Below are positions 35,504-44,708 of a stretch of DNA of 64,000 bases, piece after piece. Source of the DNA: Fodinibius salicampi (GTDB taxonomy: Bacteria > Bacteroidota > Rhodothermia > Balneolales > Balneolaceae). The stretch is from contig NZ_BAABRS010000001.1 of NCBI RefSeq assembly GCF_039545095.1, positions 930,001 through 994,000 of the forward strand, read 5' to 3'. Within the stretch, counting starts at the first letter, position 1; the number at the start of each line of letters is the position of its first letter. The position numbers and the translations under genes were made by a program. The notes beneath the pieces are model-generated. The model had not been told where the DNA came from and ran no database searches. It was given only the letters and a program-made list of their open reading frames with translations.

Positions 35504-36585
35504 ATCTGACTGCCTACACATATCGCCTGCCCTTTAGCCAATCGCTCAAAAACAGTCAGCATACCTATCGGTACCGAGAAGGGATCATTTTATACCTGGA
35601 AACTTCCGAGCGATCCTACGTTGGTGAGGCCGCTCCCCTGCCCGGTTTCTCATCCGAAAATCTGGCTGATATTAAAGCTCAAACAAAAAAACATATCAAA
35701 ATTTGGCATTCCCTTATGGGGCATGCACAACCGTTTCAACTCCTCCAAAACCATTACCAACAACCGATCGCATCGTCCCTGCAATTTGCGCTGGATACGC
35801 TGGCTTCTCAGCTGGAGGCCCACAGAACTGGAAAATCACTGCAGCAGCTACTGTTCGATCAGTGGAATAAAAAAACTCCTCTCAATGGACTCTTATCTCT
35901 TTCTACTAATGAGGTTTTGTCATCCGTTGGTAAACTAAAAGAAGAAGGCTTTACGACTTTCAAATGCAAGGTAGGTATAAATTTTGAAGAAGAGCTGACC
36001 CAACTTCAAAAGATAGGGACCCACTATCCGGATTTTCGCATCCGGCTGGATGCCAACCGGGCTTGGTCTCTCCCTGAGGCTGCCTCATGTTTCGAGAAAC
36101 TCGCAAATCTGGATATCGAATACTGTGAAGAACCTTTAGCTAAATCCACCCCTGAAAACTATAAAGAATTAGCATTACAAAGTTCTATTCCCCTGGCCCT
36201 GGATGAATCCCTGAACATGCATACCAAACAATGGATGGAATTGCTTCCCCATATCTCTTTCCTGATAGTGAAACCAATGGTTATAGGCAGTTTTGAACGA
36301 ATTAAGAAGATTTATGAGCAATCAATCAGATCCGAAAAAAAAATCATTTTTACTTCCAGCCTGGAAAGCAGTATCGGACGAACCATTACTTCTATTCTTG
36401 CCTCGGGATGGGGAGCCAAAGACCATGCGCATGGACTGAATACCGGGAATATGCTCGAACAAGATATAACGGCCAATCAGCCGATGATCTTCAATGGCTC
36501 TATTAATTCTAGTGACATGGACGCTGTAACCGTAACAAATACACATTTAGAAACGATCACTACTAAAATTATAAGCAGTACATGA
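35500..36585 (+). CDS. menC: o-Succinylbenzoate synthase
   Basis: 361 residues of the enolase superfamily. It dehydrates SHCHC to o-succinylbenzoate in menaquinone synthesis. Seen: the KxK pair (FKCKVG), metal ligands D (IRLDANRAW), E (IEYCEEPL) and D (LALDESL), and the opposite lysine IVKPMVIG. The C-terminus (SSLESSIGRTITSILASGWG, AHGLNTGNML) also fits the family. The TTG start overlaps menA's stop. Its end overlaps the menE start by four bases (ATGA), so the three genes form one translationally coupled unit. Confidence 0.9.
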   Translation: MNLTAYTYRLPFSQSLKNSQHTYRYREGIILYLETSERSYVGEAAPLPGFSSENLADIKAQTKKHIKIWHSLMGHAQPFQLLQNHYQQPIASSLQFALDTLASQLEAHRTGKSLQQLLFDQWNKKTPLNGLLSLSTNEVLSSVGKLKEEGFTTFKCKVGINFEEELTQLQKIGTHYPDFRIRLDANRAWSLPEAASCFEKLANLDIEYCEEPLAKSTPENYKELALQSSIPLALDESLNMHTKQWMELLPHISFLIVKPMVIGSFERIKKIYEQSIRSEKKIIFTSSLESSIGRTITSILASGWGAKDHAHGLNTGNMLEQDITANQPMIFNGSINSSDMDAVTVTNTHLETITTKIISST

Positions 36586-38063
36586 ATTCTGAATCAAACG
36601 TCCCTCACTTTGATCCCCCTTTGCCGATTAGCCTGTTTCTCAAGTCATCTGCGAACACCTATATTTACGATGATCTGAGGCAATTTGAACATCACTTTCT
36701 CCATTTTCTTAAAAAAATTGACTACGACTACACCAAACCGTTGGCTCTGTCAGCCCCCTCTTCTGATGAACTGGTTTTTATCCTAGCCTCCTGCTGGAGA
36801 CTTGGCATCCCTTTTGTCCCCATTGATTATAAGCTTTCCCAAAAGGAACAGTTGGTATTACTGAACCAGCTCGATATTGAGCTCCTTATTACAGATCAGG
36901 AAACATCGAATCTGTCGCTTCAATCTGCAAATATTGAACAATTTTCGTTATCAAAAATTTTAAGTCCTGATTTTACTCCCAAAGAATGGGTAGCAGAGCA
37001 CAAGGAGAGCGTTAAGCCTGCACAGCTGTTTGGCTATTTTTTTACCTCAGGCACGACAGGATCGCCCAAGATTGTTCCTTTAAAGCGCAGACAAATGCTA
37101 TATGCAGCACAGGCCTCAAGCCAAAACCTTCAACCCCGTCGGAACCACTTATGGCTCCTGTGTTTACCCCTGCACCATATCGGTGGTATCTCGGTTATAC
37201 TGCGTTCACTCCTCTATGGATCGGGAATTTACCGGATGGATAAGTTTAATCCTACAAAAACCATAGCACTTATAAGCCAGTATAAACAGCTCGTTGCCGC
37301 TTCCATGGTTCCCACGATGCTAAATCGCCTGATGAACAGAAACGATTTCGCAGCTCATGACAATTTTCAGGCCATTTTACTGGGTGGCGGCCCTATTACT
37401 CCTTCCCTTATTGATGACTGTTTTAATCGGGGAATTCCAATCATTACCAGTTATGGAATGACGGAAAGTTGTGCTCAAATAGCAGCGAATCCCCTTAAGA
37501 CCGTAGGCGATTTGAGTCGGCCAAAAAAGAGCGTGGGAAAAGTCTTTGATCCAAATAACATTGATATCCGCAATGACGAAGGCCATTCGGTGGAACCTTC
37601 TGTATCGGGACAAATTTGGCTTAAGGGTCCCCAGATTTTCGATGGCTACCTAATCAATAATAACGCGGACTTTTTTGATAGTGAGGGATGGTTTAATACC
37701 GGAGATTACGGCTATTTAAATGACCAAAATGAGCTTTTTATTGAAGCCCGCCGCACCGACTTAATTATCAGTGGCGGTGAAAATATTGCTCCACTGGAAG
37801 TGGAAAATGCCCTAGAGGCACTTCCCAACATTGAAGAGGCTGCTGTTGTTGGACTCCCCGATGAGAAATGGGGACAAAAAGTAGTAGCAATTGTCAAAAC
37901 TACGAATAATCAAAAGATAAAAAGCGGAACCATACAAAAACTACTGAAAGATCATTTGCAATCTTTTAAAATACCTAAAGAGATTGTCCAGGTAGATTCT
38001 ATTCCCATTTCTAAAACTGGTAAGATCAAGCGCCTCAAAGCAAAAGAATATTTCGATAAATAA
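36582..38063 (+). CDS. menE: o-Succinylbenzoate-CoA ligase
   Basis: 493 residues of the acyl-adenylate-forming family. Motifs: FTSGTTGSPKIVPLKR (P-loop-like A3), ITSYGMTESCAQIA (A5), WFNTGDYGYLNDQNELFIEARRTDLIISGGENIAPLEVE (A7-A8), and the C-terminal catalytic Lys in KTGKIKRLK (A10). It activates o-succinylbenzoate with ATP and CoA. The first 90 residues are less typical. It is the last gene of the menA-C-E unit; menB, menD and menF are not in this window. Confidence 0.9.
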   Translation: MNSESNVPHFDPPLPISLFLKSSANTYIYDDLRQFEHHFLHFLKKIDYDYTKPLALSAPSSDELVFILASCWRLGIPFVPIDYKLSQKEQLVLLNQLDIELLITDQETSNLSLQSANIEQFSLSKILSPDFTPKEWVAEHKESVKPAQLFGYFFTSGTTGSPKIVPLKRRQMLYAAQASSQNLQPRRNHLWLLCLPLHHIGGISVILRSLLYGSGIYRMDKFNPTKTIALISQYKQLVAASMVPTMLNRLMNRNDFAAHDNFQAILLGGGPITPSLIDDCFNRGIPIITSYGMTESCAQIAANPLKTVGDLSRPKKSVGKVFDPNNIDIRNDEGHSVEPSVSGQIWLKGPQIFDGYLINNNADFFDSEGWFNTGDYGYLNDQNELFIEARRTDLIISGGENIAPLEVENALEALPNIEEAAVVGLPDEKWGQKVVAIVKTTNNQKIKSGTIQKLLKDHLQSFKIPKEIVQVDSIPISKTGKIKRLKAKEYFDK

Positions 38064-38110
38064 TTTTTGAGGCAGAAAAAGTTATTATCTTTGATCGTAA
38101 TCATATAAGT

Positions 38111-38140
38111 AATGGATGCGGGAAAAAATCTGCATCCATT
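38111..38140. terminator. Stem-loop between menE and purD
   Basis: AATGGATGC and GCATCCATT pair exactly around a twelve-base A-rich loop. It lies between convergent genes. No clear T run follows, so it may be a terminator or an mRNA 3'-end stabiliser. Confidence 0.5.
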
Positions 38141-38154
38141 ACTATCCTCTTTCC

Positions 38155-39444
38155 TTACTCATCAATATAGGCCAGTCCTTTTGCTCCTATATCCGACCGG
38201 TAATATTTATTCGAGAACGAGATTTTATCTACTTCTTTATATGTATTCTTGATTGCAGCCTGCAGTGTTTCTCCACTTGCCACAACGTTCAGGACACGTC
38301 CCCCATCAGTTAAAATCTTCCCATCCTCAGCCTTGGTTCCGGCATGAAATACCAAAGCCTCATCCGAAACGTCTTTAATACCGGTTATTTCTTTTCCTTT
38401 TTCATACTCCACGGGGTATCCATCTGATGCAAGCACGACGCAGCAGCGATACTGGTCATCAATTTTTAACTCTTTAAGGTGTAATTTTTCTTCCGTTGCA
38501 GCATACATCAGATCCAAGAAATCAGATTGCAGTGAAGGCAGAATAGCCTGACATTCAGGATCACCAAGGCGGCAGTTGAATTCCACCACCTTAGGACCCT
38601 CCGTAGTAATCATCAATCCACAGTATAAAATACCTTTGTAGGGATGTTCATCCAGTAACATAGCAGAAATTGTAGGAAGGATTATCTCCTTTTCTACACG
38701 CTGCAACATACGTCTGCCTATAACCGGGGTAGGTGCATAAGCCCCCATTCCCCCGGTATTTAAACCGGTATCTCCTTCTCCTATCCGCTTATGATCCTGT
38801 GCGTAATGAATAATTTTTGCAGTTTTGCCGTCGGAAATAACAAATACAGAGGCTTCCTTACCCTTCAAGAATTCTTCAACAACCAGCGTATCGGCAGCTC
38901 CTCCAAAACGATCGCTTTCCTTTAGTTCCTCAAGCCTCTTCTCCACCTCTTCTTCCGTCTCACAAATAAATACTCCCTTCCCACCGGCCAGTCCATCGGC
39001 CTTCAGTACAACAGGATAAATATCTTTTGCCTTAATATCTGCCAGAGCCCGGTCAAATTGCGCCCTGGTATAGCTTTCAAAGTCAGCCGTGGGAATGCGA
39101 TTGTCGCTCATAAATTCATTGGCAAACTTCTTGCTGCCTTCAAGTTGAGCCGCATACTTGGAGGGACCAAATACCTTATGTCCCTCAGACTCCAGGAAAT
39201 CAGTAATACCAGCCACCAGCGGCTGTTCGGGACCCACAACGGTTAAATCAATATCCTCTTCCTCTACAAAAGACAGGATTCCATCAAAATCATCGAGAGA
39301 TAGATCCACATTCTTGCCGATTTCTGCAGTGCCGGGATTCCCCGGAGCAATAAAAAGCGTATCCAATTGATCGGATTTTGCAATGCTCCAGGCCATCGCA
39401 TGTTCTCTTCCGCCATTGCCTAAAAGTAAAACGTTTAAACCCAT
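38155..39444 (-). CDS. purD: Phosphoribosylamine-glycine ligase
   Basis: 429 residues, normal for GARS. N-terminal MGLNVLLLGNGGREHAMAW, then the ATP-grasp domain (PVVLKADGLAGGKGVFICET; HKRIGEGDTGLNTGGMGAYAP; VVEFNCRLGDPECQAILP) and the C-terminal domain. It joins glycine to phosphoribosylamine in purine synthesis. The gene begins six bases after tpiA's end, and it closes the gatB-lipoprotein-tpiA-purD unit. Confidence 0.95.
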   Translation of the reverse strand: MGLNVLLLGNGGREHAMAWSIAKSDQLDTLFIAPGNPGTAEIGKNVDLSLDDFDGILSFVEEEDIDLTVVGPEQPLVAGITDFLESEGHKVFGPSKYAAQLEGSKKFANEFMSDNRIPTADFESYTRAQFDRALADIKAKDIYPVVLKADGLAGGKGVFICETEEEVEKRLEELKESDRFGGAADTLVVEEFLKGKEASVFVISDGKTAKIIHYAQDHKRIGEGDTGLNTGGMGAYAPTPVIGRRMLQRVEKEIILPTISAMLLDEHPYKGILYCGLMITTEGPKVVEFNCRLGDPECQAILPSLQSDFLDLMYAATEEKLHLKELKIDDQYRCCVVLASDGYPVEYEKGKEITGIKDVSDEALVFHAGTKAEDGKILTDGGRVLNVVASGETLQAAIKNTYKEVDKISFSNKYYRSDIGAKGLAYIDE

Positions 39445-39450
39445 AATATT

Positions 39451-40221
39451 TTAAGAAAGGTTACCTGCTATTTTAATGATATCGGTAAAGCTATCGGCTT
39501 TTAGAGAAGCTCCGCCAATCAATCCTCCGTCAACATCGGATTGGCTTAACAGTTCTTCAGCGTTATGGGGCTTCATGCTTCCGCCATATAGAATCTGAAT
39601 ACTGTCTGCGGTATCCTGACTATATAAGTCAGCAAGCACCTCGCGGATCATGGCATGCATTTCCTGGGCCTGATCTGGTGTTGCCGTTTCCCCCGTTCCT
39701 ATAGCCCATATAGGCTCATAAGCAATAACCAATTGTTCGGCTTGTTGTTCTTCGACTCCAATCAGAGCGGCTTCAACCTGTTTGCGGACTACCAGCTTAT
39801 GTTCATTGGCTTTGCGCTGTTTTAGGGATTCTCCCACGCAAATGACGGGACGCAATTCATCTTCAAGAGCCTTTACTGTTTTGGCATTTACCGTTTTATC
39901 GGTCTCTCCAAAATACTGGCGCCGTTCAGAATGACCCAATATTACATATTCACAGTTAACTTCTTTAAGCATCTTTGTACTGACTTCACCCGTGTAGGCA
40001 CCGTTATCTTCGGAATGTACATTTTGTCCACCCAACGCAATGTCTTCCGCTTCCTGAAGTTCCTCAGAAGCAGTTTTTAAAGAAATAGTAGGCGGACATA
40101 CCAGCACATCTACGTTATCGGGGATCGTTACTCCACTGTTTTTAATGCCCTGAAGCAGAGCGGCTGTTTCTCCAGGCCCGCAATTCATTTTCCAGTTACC
40201 TGCAACTAATAAATTTCTCAT
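39451..40221 (-). CDS. tpiA: Triose-phosphate isomerase
   Basis: 256 residues. NWKMN (catalytic K11), the catalytic His in YVILGHSERRQYF, the catalytic Glu in VIAYEPIWAIGTGETAT, and the phosphate loop YGGSMKPHN and GGLIGGASLKADSF are all present. It interconverts dihydroxyacetone phosphate and glyceraldehyde-3-phosphate. Seven bases separate it from the upstream lipoprotein gene. Confidence 0.97.
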   Translation of the reverse strand: MRNLLVAGNWKMNCGPGETAALLQGIKNSGVTIPDNVDVLVCPPTISLKTASEELQEAEDIALGGQNVHSEDNGAYTGEVSTKMLKEVNCEYVILGHSERRQYFGETDKTVNAKTVKALEDELRPVICVGESLKQRKANEHKLVVRKQVEAALIGVEEQQAEQLVIAYEPIWAIGTGETATPDQAQEMHAMIREVLADLYSQDTADSIQILYGGSMKPHNAEELLSQSDVDGGLIGGASLKADSFTDIIKIAGNLS

Positions 40222-40228
40222 AATAAAA

Positions 40229-41587
40229 TTATTGATCTTGGTTTAAAAGAGTTTGAATTCCCTTGATAACTTCCTGGTACTCTCGGCCTACATATTTACG
40301 TATAATTTCTCCTTCACTGTCCACTAAAAAACGCGTTGGTATAAGGCGGATATTAAATTTTTCCAGTAGCTCATCACGGTCAAATGCCTGTGCATCTGCA
40401 ACGGGCCACGCCCGTACCCTTTCATCAAAAAAAGCATCCACCGTTATTTGGCTCTCATCAAGTGGAATGGTAACCACCTCTAAATCATAATTTTTGTATA
40501 TGCTATGGATAACAACCGTCCGATCGAACTGCTCCTGATAAAGCTCGTTAGACAAACGCGTAATTTCAAGAATATATGGGCGGCCCAGCAGTGAATCACG
40601 ACTTGTGGTCTTTCCATTACTGCTAAATTCAAAAGACGGGAGTTCATCTCCTGGTGAAAGATAATTCAGGTCATAATCTATAGATTCAGCCCATTCCATA
40701 GCCACTGAATCTTCGGCATACTGTTGACGAAACTCATCCAATCTTTCCTGTGCTGCCGATATACGGGCACTATCATACAGTAATTTTATACGTTCTCTTT
40801 CAATATTTTTAAGCTGCTGTGTTCCTTCCGTAAGATCAGAAAGCGTATCAAGATAGGCCAGAGTGGGCTGTAATCCCCTACTCCGTGCGAGATAGTCTTT
40901 GCCATAGTTGAGACCTAAATACACCAAATCATCATTATCCTGAACAGAACGAATGCGATTCATCATCTTTTCACCGTTCCAGCCCTGTAACAGTCGGATG
41001 GCTTCAGCCGCTGCCAGCGATCCAGCCCGGGTTTGTTCATTTTCCTGATAGAGTTCAAAATAAAGATCACTCCATTTATCAAGCTCTTGCTCTAATGAGT
41101 CATCACTTAATCGTCCCGCATTGGCATATCTTGCTATACGCTGAAATCCATTATTCAAGCGGCCAAGTTTTTGCATGGCATCGTGTTCACGCGAAGAGAT
41201 ATTAAGGGTCTCTTCGAGATTTGAAAGCTCACCGGTGATCTCCAGCGTATCATCTTCTGCCAAAATTACGCCAAAGCGACCGATGTTATTTCCATCCTTA
41301 CTGATATAAACCGGATATCTACCTTTCTCCCGAAATGAAGCACTCCCGCTAAAATGTCCGGATGAATCCGTTTCCTCGTGAAATAAAGTATCGGGATCGG
41401 CCTCAGCGGAATCCTGTCGTACAATTGTAAGGCTAATTGGCAGAAGACTATTATCAGCAGTATTCATACTATCAGAGGCTGAAAACTGTCCTTTTACTAT
41501 AGCCTGCCTGGAGTCATCACCGGAGGAACACCCCCAGAATAACAGAGCAGCAGCGCTGATGATTAGCAGCAATCCATTATTTTTCAT
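40229..41587 (-). CDS. Thioredoxin-like lipoprotein without the CxxC motif
   Basis: 452 residues with a lipoprotein signal (GLLLIISAAALLFWGC). The N-terminal part matches DUF4369-like beta-sandwich proteins (AIVKGQFSASDS ... DTLEITGELSNLEET). A helical middle follows. The C-terminal 130 residues are a TlpA/AhpC-type thioredoxin fold (LPSFEFSSNGKTTSRDSLLGRPYILEIT ... LLEKFNIRLIPTRFLVDSEGEIIRKYVG). Where the CxxC pair should stand, the sequence reads EITRLSNELYQEQF, so no redox function is expected. The ATG at 41587 is preferred to an upstream TTG. It is bracketed by gatB and tpiA in one operon. Confidence 0.7.
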   Translation of the reverse strand: MKNNGLLLIISAAALLFWGCSSGDDSRQAIVKGQFSASDSMNTADNSLLPISLTIVRQDSAEADPDTLFHEETDSSGHFSGSASFREKGRYPVYISKDGNNIGRFGVILAEDDTLEITGELSNLEETLNISSREHDAMQKLGRLNNGFQRIARYANAGRLSDDSLEQELDKWSDLYFELYQENEQTRAGSLAAAEAIRLLQGWNGEKMMNRIRSVQDNDDLVYLGLNYGKDYLARSRGLQPTLAYLDTLSDLTEGTQQLKNIERERIKLLYDSARISAAQERLDEFRQQYAEDSVAMEWAESIDYDLNYLSPGDELPSFEFSSNGKTTSRDSLLGRPYILEITRLSNELYQEQFDRTVVIHSIYKNYDLEVVTIPLDESQITVDAFFDERVRAWPVADAQAFDRDELLEKFNIRLIPTRFLVDSEGEIIRKYVGREYQEVIKGIQTLLNQDQ

Positions 41588-41635
41588 ATTCCGCAATTAG
41601 TCGTTAGAACTACCCCTTAAGCACGCAGTGATTTT

Positions 41636-43081
41636 CTACGAATTATCGAGTCTATCGCTAACAAGCTCCCGGACCAGTTGAGGATTAGCTTTCCCTTGCG
41701 ATTTTTGCATTACCTGGCCAATAAAAAAACCAATAAGTCCCTTTTTGCCATCCCGATAACGTTCGGCCTCGTCCGGATGGTTCTCAATCACCTCATCCAC
41801 AATAGGTTCTATAAAGCTGGTATCGGATACCTGCATCAGGTTCATTTCCTTAGCCAAATCCTCTGCCGATTTATCCTCTTCGAGCATGGCATCGAAAATC
41901 TCGGTCATAGCAGAGGAATTAATTTTATCCTCCTCGCGAAGAGACACTAATCCGGCCAGGCGTTCCTCAGAAATGGGAAATTCCTTAATATCGATACTTC
42001 GCTCATTCAGCACACGCAGTACTTCCGACAATATCAGGTTGGATACCGCTTTGGGACTGTCAACATATTCAAGAACCTCTTCATAAAAGTCAGCCAGGTA
42101 ACGGCTTTCCGTTAGCGTCTGTGCGTCATCTTCACTCATCTCAAATTCTTCGACAAAACGCTTCTGCCGTACATCCGGCATTTCCGGAAGACTTTCTTTT
42201 ATATCCTCGAGCATCTCATCCGTAACCATAACCGGGGGAATATCCGGTTCCGGGAAATACCGATAGTCGTGAGCTTCCTCTTTGGTACGCATAAGACGCG
42301 TTTCCATCTTATTGGCATCCCACAACAATGTCTGCTGTACTACCTTGCCGCCCGATTCGATAAGATCAATCTGGCGGTCTATTTCATATTCAATAGCCCG
42401 TTCTACATTGCGAAAAGAGTTCATATTCTTAAGCTCCGTTCGCGTCCCAAATTCTTTTTGTCCCTTGGGTCGAACCGAAACATTGGCATCGCAACGGAGA
42501 CTCCCCTCTTCCATATTTCCATCACAAATTTCAAGATACTGTACAATCTGCTTGATCCTCTTCAAATATTCATAGGCTTCCTGAGCCGTTCGAATATCGG
42601 GTTCAGATACAATTTCGATAAGAGGCACACCGGCCCGGTTCAAATCAATGAGGGTATTAAAAGGATCCTGGTCGTGAATAGATTTACCCGCATCCTCTTC
42701 CATGTGGATACGTGTAATACCAATATCCTTGCTGTATTCATCCAAATTGATGGTGATATTCCCATCGTGGCAGATAGGAGTCTCATACTGCGATATTTGA
42801 TATCCCTTGGGTAAATCCGGATAGAAATAATTCTTACGGGCAAAAATTGATTTTCGAGCGATACCGCAGTTAGTAGCCAACCCCATCTTAATGATATAAC
42901 GCACCAGGTTTTCGTTAAGAACGGGCAAAGTACCCGGATGCCCCAGACATAAAGGGGTCACCTGCGTATTCGGAGAACCGCCAAACTCCGTAGAAACCGG
43001 GGCAAAGGCCTTGCTTTCTGTTAGCAACTGGGCATGAACCTCAAGCCCAATAACTGCTTCGTATTCTTTCGAACTGCTCAT
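41636..43081 (-). CDS. gatB: Aspartyl/glutamyl-tRNA amidotransferase subunit B
   Basis: 481 residues with the GatB catalytic core (YEAVIGLEVHAQLLTESKAFAP, YPDLPKGYQISQYETPI, IHMEEDAGKSIHD, LIDLNRAGVPLIEIVSEPD, RCDANVSVRP) and the C-terminal YqeY-like tRNA-binding domain (GKKGLIGFFIGQVMQKSQGKANP). Partner of GatA and GatC, it makes Gln-tRNA(Gln) and/or Asn-tRNA(Asn). It begins a unit with the lipoprotein, tpiA and purD. A TATCTTTC -7-like box lies 35 bases before the start. Confidence 0.95.
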   Translation of the reverse strand: MSSSKEYEAVIGLEVHAQLLTESKAFAPVSTEFGGSPNTQVTPLCLGHPGTLPVLNENLVRYIIKMGLATNCGIARKSIFARKNYFYPDLPKGYQISQYETPICHDGNITINLDEYSKDIGITRIHMEEDAGKSIHDQDPFNTLIDLNRAGVPLIEIVSEPDIRTAQEAYEYLKRIKQIVQYLEICDGNMEEGSLRCDANVSVRPKGQKEFGTRTELKNMNSFRNVERAIEYEIDRQIDLIESGGKVVQQTLLWDANKMETRLMRTKEEAHDYRYFPEPDIPPVMVTDEMLEDIKESLPEMPDVRQKRFVEEFEMSEDDAQTLTESRYLADFYEEVLEYVDSPKAVSNLILSEVLRVLNERSIDIKEFPISEERLAGLVSLREEDKINSSAMTEIFDAMLEEDKSAEDLAKEMNLMQVSDTSFIEPIVDEVIENHPDEAERYRDGKKGLIGFFIGQVMQKSQGKANPQLVRELVSDRLDNS

Positions 43082-43115
43082 AAAAGATAGTTAATTACCG
43101 ATTCGATTTTATGGC

Positions 43116-43123
43116 GAAAGATA
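43116..43123 (-). promoter_or_regulatory. Candidate -7 promoter element before gatB
   Basis: On the minus strand this reads TATCTTTC, one base off the Bacteroidota -7 consensus TAnnTTTG, 35 bases before the gatB start. No clear -33 TTTG was found. Confidence 0.3.
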
Positions 43124-43199
43124 TTAAACCTCAGGGACATTTATTAATCTATTTACGAGATTATATCTTTCAAACAAAGAATAAAAAAGCCTGGGAAAA

Positions 43200-43730
43200 T
43201 CAGCTCTGGCTTTTCAAATAATCCATCACCTGCTGAACCCCCTCTTCAGGTGTAATGTCAGTTGTATCTATATCCAGCTCAGGATTTTCTGGTTCTTCAT
43301 AAGGATCACTAATACCGGTAAAATTATCAATTTCTCCTTTCCTGGCTTTTTCATAAAGCCCCTTTACATCCCGGCGTTCGCACTCTTCCAGCGGTGTGGA
43401 TATATAAACTTCGGTAAAATCCTCACACATATCGCGAACAAAATCCCGTGCATCCTGATAAGGTGAGATAAAAGAGGCCACCACAAAAACTCCGTGCTTC
43501 TGCAGAAGACTCGCCACAAATCCCACCCGTTTAACGTGGCTGTCGCGTTCTTCTTTACTGAATCCCGTTGTAGGGAAAACTTCGCGTACGGCATCGCCAT
43601 CTAAATGCTCAACCTCATATCCTTCCTCATTTAATCGGGCATAAACTTTTTCGGAAATAGTACTCTTTCCAGAACCTGATAGTCCGGTAAACCATAAAAC
43701 AGTCGGTTTAAGCTTCTTTTCTTCTGACAT
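43200..43730 (-). CDS. cysC: Adenylylsulfate (APS) kinase
   Basis: 176 residues. The P-loop is LWFTGLSGSGKSTISEKV, then EHLDGDAVREVFPTTGFSKEERDSHVKRVG (APS site), FVVASFISPYQDARDFVR, and EVYISTPLEECERRDVKGLYEKARKGEIDNFTGI, the usual lid. It phosphorylates APS to PAPS. AGAGG precedes the ATG. It begins 30 bases after cysQ and so shares a transcript with the enzyme that clears PAP. Confidence 0.95.
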   Translation of the reverse strand: MSEEKKLKPTVLWFTGLSGSGKSTISEKVYARLNEEGYEVEHLDGDAVREVFPTTGFSKEERDSHVKRVGFVASLLQKHGVFVVASFISPYQDARDFVRDMCEDFTEVYISTPLEECERRDVKGLYEKARKGEIDNFTGISDPYEEPENPELDIDTTDITPEEGVQQVMDYLKSQS

Positions 43731-43760
43731 GAATCAAACCTCTAATAATATTATTTGTAT

Positions 43761-44525
43761 TTAAAATTCGTAATTCTCTTTAAGGCCAATCATAAAACCT
43801 TTATTTTTTAAATTGGGCTTATTGTAAGTGAGTGGAGAATGGTGAACGCCCTTTTTTGCTGAATACCGATAAACACAATCTCCAGCGGCTACATCCCATT
43901 CCATTGTCGGACCCATCCGGGGATATATATCGGCTTTGCCCTCAGCTACCAGGCAAAATTTGATAGAACTACCCGCAGGAATAGTTTCTTCTACATTCAG
44001 TCCCTTTTCCTTGAGCTTGTTGATTAAATCATCAGATCCGTGCGAACGACTTTGAACAGCCCTCAACGCATCCCCGGTATCCGCAGATTCTGAATATATC
44101 TTTTTGGGTTTTCCGTCGGCTACCTGTTTAAAAGATCCAAGTTTATTGGTCGCATAGTATGTTGTCTTTTTATCTGGCACGTGCACAACCCCCATTATGG
44201 GCTTGCCGTTATCAATGAGCGCAATATTAACAGTAAATTCTCCATTCTTTTTAATAAACTCTTTGGTACCATCTAGCGGATCAACAATCCAAAACTTTCG
44301 CCAATCCTTGCGCTCCTCATAATCCGGTATCCCCGATTCTTCCGAAATAACAGGAGTATCCGGATCTAACTTTTTTAAAGCAGCAATAATAATATGATGA
44401 GCCGCTAAATCGGCTTTGGTAAGTGGAGAGTCATCATCCTTTTTCATTACCTCAATATTGGTGGCATAGAATTCAAGTATCGCTTCTCCTGCTTCACGGG
44501 CTGTCTCTACAATTTGTTCTATCAT
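43761..44525 (-). CDS. cysQ: 3'(2'),5'-bisphosphate nucleotidase
   Basis: 254 residues of the inositol-monophosphatase superfamily. Seen: DSPLTKADLAAHHII, VISEESGIPDYEER (metal Glu), WIVDPLDGTKEFIKKNGEFTVNIALI (DPLDGT metal site), and EWDVAAGDCVYRY. It hydrolyses PAP, the product of PAPS reduction, to AMP and Pi. Operon with cysC. A good -7 box (TATCTTTG) precedes it at 44567-44574. Confidence 0.92.
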   Translation of the reverse strand: MIEQIVETAREAGEAILEFYATNIEVMKKDDDSPLTKADLAAHHIIIAALKKLDPDTPVISEESGIPDYEERKDWRKFWIVDPLDGTKEFIKKNGEFTVNIALIDNGKPIMGVVHVPDKKTTYYATNKLGSFKQVADGKPKKIYSESADTGDALRAVQSRSHGSDDLINKLKEKGLNVEETIPAGSSIKFCLVAEGKADIYPRMGPTMEWDVAAGDCVYRYSAKKGVHHSPLTYNKPNLKNKGFMIGLKENYEF

Positions 44526-44566
44526 AAGTACCTTTCAACTAATACTTTTATTTAAACGGTTTGCGG

Positions 44567-44574
44567 CAAAGATA
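44567..44574 (-). promoter_or_regulatory. Candidate -7 promoter element of cysQ-cysC
   Basis: On the minus strand TATCTTTG exactly matches the Bacteroidota -7 consensus TAnnTTTG, 41 bases before the cysQ start. The -33 region was not clear. Confidence 0.45.
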
Positions 44575-44610
44575 CTAAAAAAAATGTCCCTCGCGAATAC
44601 CTTTATCATA

Positions 44611-44645
44611 AAAAATGGGCTTCGCCATTTAGACAAAGCCCATAT
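44611..44645 (-). terminator. Rho-independent terminator of the collagen-like lipoprotein gene
   Basis: On the minus strand ATGGGCTT pairs with AAGCCCAT around a thirteen-base loop and is followed by TTTTTT. It lies some 65 bases past the stop of the gene at 44709. Confidence 0.75.
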
Positions 44646-44708
44646 AAGGGAGTAAAAATAAATTGAATAGACCTTATCAGTCTATCTTCAAATACTAATT
44701 TATTTTAA

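Noticed and set aside
38066-38096. A promoter-like TTTG/TATCTTTG pair after menE pointing towards purD's 3' end
   Set aside because: The spacing is short and there is no gene or clear small RNA downstream on that strand; it may be chance.
42269-42814. A 181-codon plus-strand reading frame
   Set aside because: It is antisense to gatB and has no independent protein features.
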